Of a stretch of 64,000 bases of DNA, positions 61,854 through 64,000 are shown in pieces (position 1 is the stretch's first letter; every line of letters begins with the position of its first letter). A model generated the notes under the pieces. It had not been told where the DNA came from. It saw nothing but the letters and a program-made list of their open reading frames with translations, and did no database searches. This DNA comes from Streptomyces aureus (GTDB taxonomy: Bacteria > Actinomycetota > Actinomycetes > Streptomycetales > Streptomycetaceae): positions 558,001-622,000 of the forward strand of contig NZ_JNZD01000004.1 in assembly GCF_000725495.1 (NCBI RefSeq), written 5' to 3'. Made by a program: the position numbers and the translations under genes.

Positions 61854-63205
61854 ACGGTGTTTCCCTTCGGCTCGTCGGCCGTCCGCCGGGCGAGGTCGGC
61901 GGACCAGAACGTACCGCCGGGATAGCCGAACTCCGCGATGGACGCGGGCTTCATGGCGGCGGAGAAGCCCGGCGCGGCGGGGGCACGGTAGTGGCCGTCG
62001 CGGATCACGACCGGATCCGTGAAGTGGTCGTGCAGATGGTCCACGTACTCGATGACCCGGTCCTCGGTGGTGCCGGACAGGGCGACGAAGTCGAACATCG
62101 CGAGGTGCTGGACGAGTTCGCACAGGCCCACTCCCCCGGCGTGCGGGCAGACCGGGACGCCGAACCTGGCGGCGAGGAGCAGAATGGCGAGGTTCTCGTT
62201 GACGCCGCCGACCCGGGCGGCGTCGAGCTGCAGGATGTCCAGGGAACCCGCCTGCAGGAGCTGCTTGAAGACGACGCGGTTGTGCACGTGCTCGCCGGTG
62301 GCGACCTTGACGGGGGCGACGGCGGCACGCACGCGGGCGTGGCCGAGGATGTCGTCCGGGCTGGTCGGCTCCTCCATCCAGTACGGCCGGAACTCGGCGA
62401 GCGCCCTGGTCCATTCGATCGCCTCGTCCACGTTCCAGCGCTGGTTGGCGTCGACGGCGATGCGGACGTCCGGGCCCACCGCCGCGCGGGCGGCGCGCAG
62501 CCGCCGTACGTCGTCCGCCAGGTCCGCGCCGACCTTCAGCTTGATCTGCCGGAACCCCTCGTCGACGGCCTCGACGGCCAGCCGGGTGAGCTTCTCGTCT
62601 CCGTAGCCGAGCCAGCCGGGCGAGGTGGTGTACGCGGGATAGCCCCGGTCCCGCAGGGCCGCGGCGCGTTCCCCGGCTCCTTCCCGGCCCCGGCGCAGCA
62701 GGTCGAGCGCCTGCTCGGGCGTCAGCGCGTCCGTGAGGTAGCGGAAGTCGACCTGGCCGACGAGCCACTCGGGATCGGCCTCCGCGAGCAGCCGCCACAG
62801 TGGCAGGCCCGCGCGCCGCGCGGCCAGGTCCCACACGGCGTTGACGACGGCGCCGATCGCCATGTGCATCACGCCCTTCTCGGGCTCCAGCCAGCGCAGT
62901 TGGCTGTCGCCCACCAGGTCCCGGGACAGCGAACCGGGGTCGGCGCACAGCGCGTCGACGGACCGTCCGACGACGTGTCCTCGCAGCGCCTCGATCGCGG
63001 CGACCTGGACCTCGTTGCCCCGGCCGATGGTGAAGACGAAGCCGTGTCCGGCGGCCCCGTCCGGGGCGTCGGTGCGCAGGACGACGTACGCCGCCGAGTA
63101 GTCGGGGTCCGGGTTCATCGCGTCCGAGCCGTCGAGCTCGCGCGAGGTGGGGAAGCGGATGTCGTGGGTGTCGAGGGCGACGACGCGCGCGGGGGTCGGG
63201 GGCAC
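61850..63205 (-). CDS. L-fuconate dehydratase (enolase superfamily)
   Basis: About 451 residues from GTG 63205, chosen because GGAAAGG lies upstream; ATG 63238 has no ribosome binding site. The N-terminal block [20 protein letters not shown] is characteristic of L-fuconate dehydratases. In the barrel, IKLKVGAD gives the KxK catalytic lysine, IAVDANQRW and [11 protein letters not shown] give metal ligands, VATGEHVHN the third ligand and [14 protein letters not shown] the His acid. It dehydrates L-fuconate to 2-keto-3-deoxy-L-fuconate. First gene of the four-gene operon, divergent from an amidase gene. Confidence 0.93.
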   Translation of the reverse strand: MPPTPARVVALDTHDIRFPTSRELDGSDAMNPDPDYSAAYVVLRTDAPDGAAGHGFVFTIGRGNEVQVAAIEALRGHVVGRSVDALCADPGSLSRDLVGDSQLRWLEPEKGVMHMAIGAVVNAVWDLAARRAGLPLWRLLAEADPEWLVGQVDFRYLTDALTPEQALDLLRRGREGAGERAAALRDRGYPAYTTSPGWLGYGDEKLTRLAVEAVDEGFRQIKLKVGADLADDVRRLRAARAAVGPDVRIAVDANQRWNVDEAIEWTRALAEFRPYWMEEPTSPDDILGHARVRAAVAPVKVATGEHVHNRVVFKQLLQAGSLDILQLDAARVGGVNENLAILLLAARFGVPVCPHAGGVGLCELVQHLAMFDFVALSGTTEDRVIEYVDHLHDHFTDPVVIRDGHYRAPAAPGFSAAMKPASIAEFGYPGGTFWSADLARRTADEPKGNTV

Positions 63206-63416
63206 GGCGGGCCTTTCCGTCGGCGGCAGGGGGACCATGGCCGGGGGCGCGGGGGAGCTCGGTCCCGAGGATCTCTCCCCCGGCCGGTCCCCGTACAGGG
63301 TCCGGCGCGCTTCGGCCAGCCGAATGTCCCGGGCCTCGGGCTCTCGACGCGGCGCCCCGGCCGGGGCAGAGTTCTCCCGTAACTACTCACCAGTACGACA
63401 CGAGTGAGGAGCGCCC

Positions 63417-64000
63417 GTGACCAACTGGGCCGGCCGGACCGCCACCGAGATCGCCGCAGCCGTGCGCGAGAAGAAGGTCTCCCCCCGCGAGGTGGTGGCC
63501 GAGCACCTCGCGCGGATCGAACGTCTCGACGGGCGCGTGGGCGCCTTCCGCACGGTCCGCGCCGAGGCGGCCCTGGCGGAGGCCGACGAACTGGCCGGCC
63601 GGGACCTGGACCGCCTTCCGCTGGCGGGCGTGCCGGTGGCGGTGAAGGACAACCTCGCGGTGCGCGGCGAGTCGACCCGCAACGGTTCCGCCGCGACCCC
63701 GGACACGCCCGCCGCCGAGGACCATGTCACGGTGGCCCGGCTGCGGGCGGCTGGCGCCGTCGTGGTGGGCCTGACGAACGTGCCCGAACTGTGCGTCTTC
63801 GGCACCACGGAGGGCGTGTACGGCAACGCCCGCAATCCCTGGGACCTGTCCCGCACGGCGGGCGGCTCCTCCGGCGGCAGCGCGGCGGCCGTCGCCGCCG
63901 GGATGGTGCCGGTCGCGCTCGGCAACGACGGCATGGGCTCGCTGCGCATCCCGGCCGCCAACTGCGGTCTGGTCACGCTGAAGCCCGGCCACGGAGTGAT
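63417..64000 (+). CDS. Amidase signature family protein, 5' part
   Basis: Starts at GTG 63417 with GAGGAG seven to eight bases upstream and runs off the right edge after about 194 codons. Catalytic Lys is in VAVKDNLAV, the cis-Ser in AGGSSGGSAAA, and the nucleophile Ser in GNDGMGSLRIPAA, so the triad is complete. It differs clearly from the amidase at the left edge. Substrate unknown. It diverges from the L-fuconate dehydratase gene, so the two may share a control region. Confidence 0.92.
   Translation, partial: MTNWAGRTATEIAAAVREKKVSPREVVAEHLARIERLDGRVGAFRTVRAEAALAEADELAGRDLDRLPLAGVPVAVKDNLAVRGESTRNGSAATPDTPAAEDHVTVARLRAAGAVVVGLTNVPELCVFGTTEGVYGNARNPWDLSRTAGGSSGGSAAAVAAGMVPVALGNDGMGSLRIPAANCGLVTLKPGHGV

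Noticed and set aside
63386..63408. CTCAC-N13-GTGAG inverted repeat before the amidase as an operator
   Set aside because: Arms are only 5 bp and one overlaps the ribosome binding site; too weak to support.

Overview
The window is high-GC actinobacterial DNA. GC-rich third codon positions, GTG starts, ATGA/GTGA translational coupling, Tat and lipoprotein signals, paired ECF sigma factors, an ergothioneine operon and a S/T kinase all point to Streptomyces. Several blocks match, from memory, the order of S. coelicolor SCO0910-SCO0930: egtABCD, then olsA/olsB-like genes, sdhBAC, a LysR regulator, rmdA and the SCO0930-type lipoprotein. About 58 protein genes are supported. I see no tRNA, rRNA, CRISPR array, insertion sequence or phage gene.

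Layout. 1-4.8 kb: 3' end of an amidase, an NfeD-like small protein with a flotillin/SPFH protein, an orphan PemK/MazF-like protein, and a bacterial-PARG/TIGR02452 macrodomain protein. 5.0-9.7 kb: ergothioneine operon egtA-egtB-egtC-(58-codon ORF)-egtD, closed by a strong hairpin. 9.8-12.5 kb: cobH and cobK (convergent), dodecin, HAD phosphatase. 12.7-20.1 kb: secreted GH43/AbfB arabinofuranosidase-like enzyme, secreted sphingomyelinase-like phosphodiesterase, a divergent ECF sigma / S/T kinase pair, DUF4232 lipoprotein, deacetylase-like lipoprotein. 20.1-22.5 kb: an unusual sigma-like / zinc-finger-like / transmembrane / ricin-lectin fusion. 22.9-28.0 kb: aldo/keto reductase, NTF2-like protein, O6-alkylguanine-DNA alkyltransferase, UvrA paralogue. 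28.2-34.8 kb: ornithine-lipid acyltransferase pair, type-B succinate dehydrogenase sdhCAB, divergent LysR gene with a T-N11-A site. 34.8-38.8 kb: SDR, then RmdA-type PAS-GGDEF-EAL protein coupled to a DUF574 methyltransferase. 39.2-45.2 kb: cell-surface region (SCO0930-type lipoprotein, proline-rich protein, DUF4239 membrane protein, two paralogous small anchored proteins, class F sortase, polysaccharide deacetylase). 45.3-50.6 kb: LysX, universal stress protein, CapA-like protein. 50.9-57.6 kb: ECF sigma, unknown protein, HxxxCxxC anti-sigma-like protein, Fpg/Nei glycosylase, PAS-GAF-PP2C-HATPase protein, DUF6777-type lipoprotein. 57.7-64 kb: lipase-maturation-factor-like protein, four-gene non-phosphorylating L-fucose operon, and the 5' end of a second amidase.

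Themes. The ergothioneine, L-fucose and succinate dehydrogenase genes are tightly coupled operons. Much of the rest concerns the cell envelope (ornithine lipid, lysyl-phosphatidylglycerol, sortase, deacetylases, lipoproteins) and regulation (two ECF sigma factors, kinase, PP2C phosphatase, c-di-GMP enzyme, possible lectin-sensing fusion). A recurrent oddity is short degenerate tandem repeats at gene 3' ends, in several cases including the stop codon. Functions rest on motif and family recognition by eye. No database search or folding program was run.
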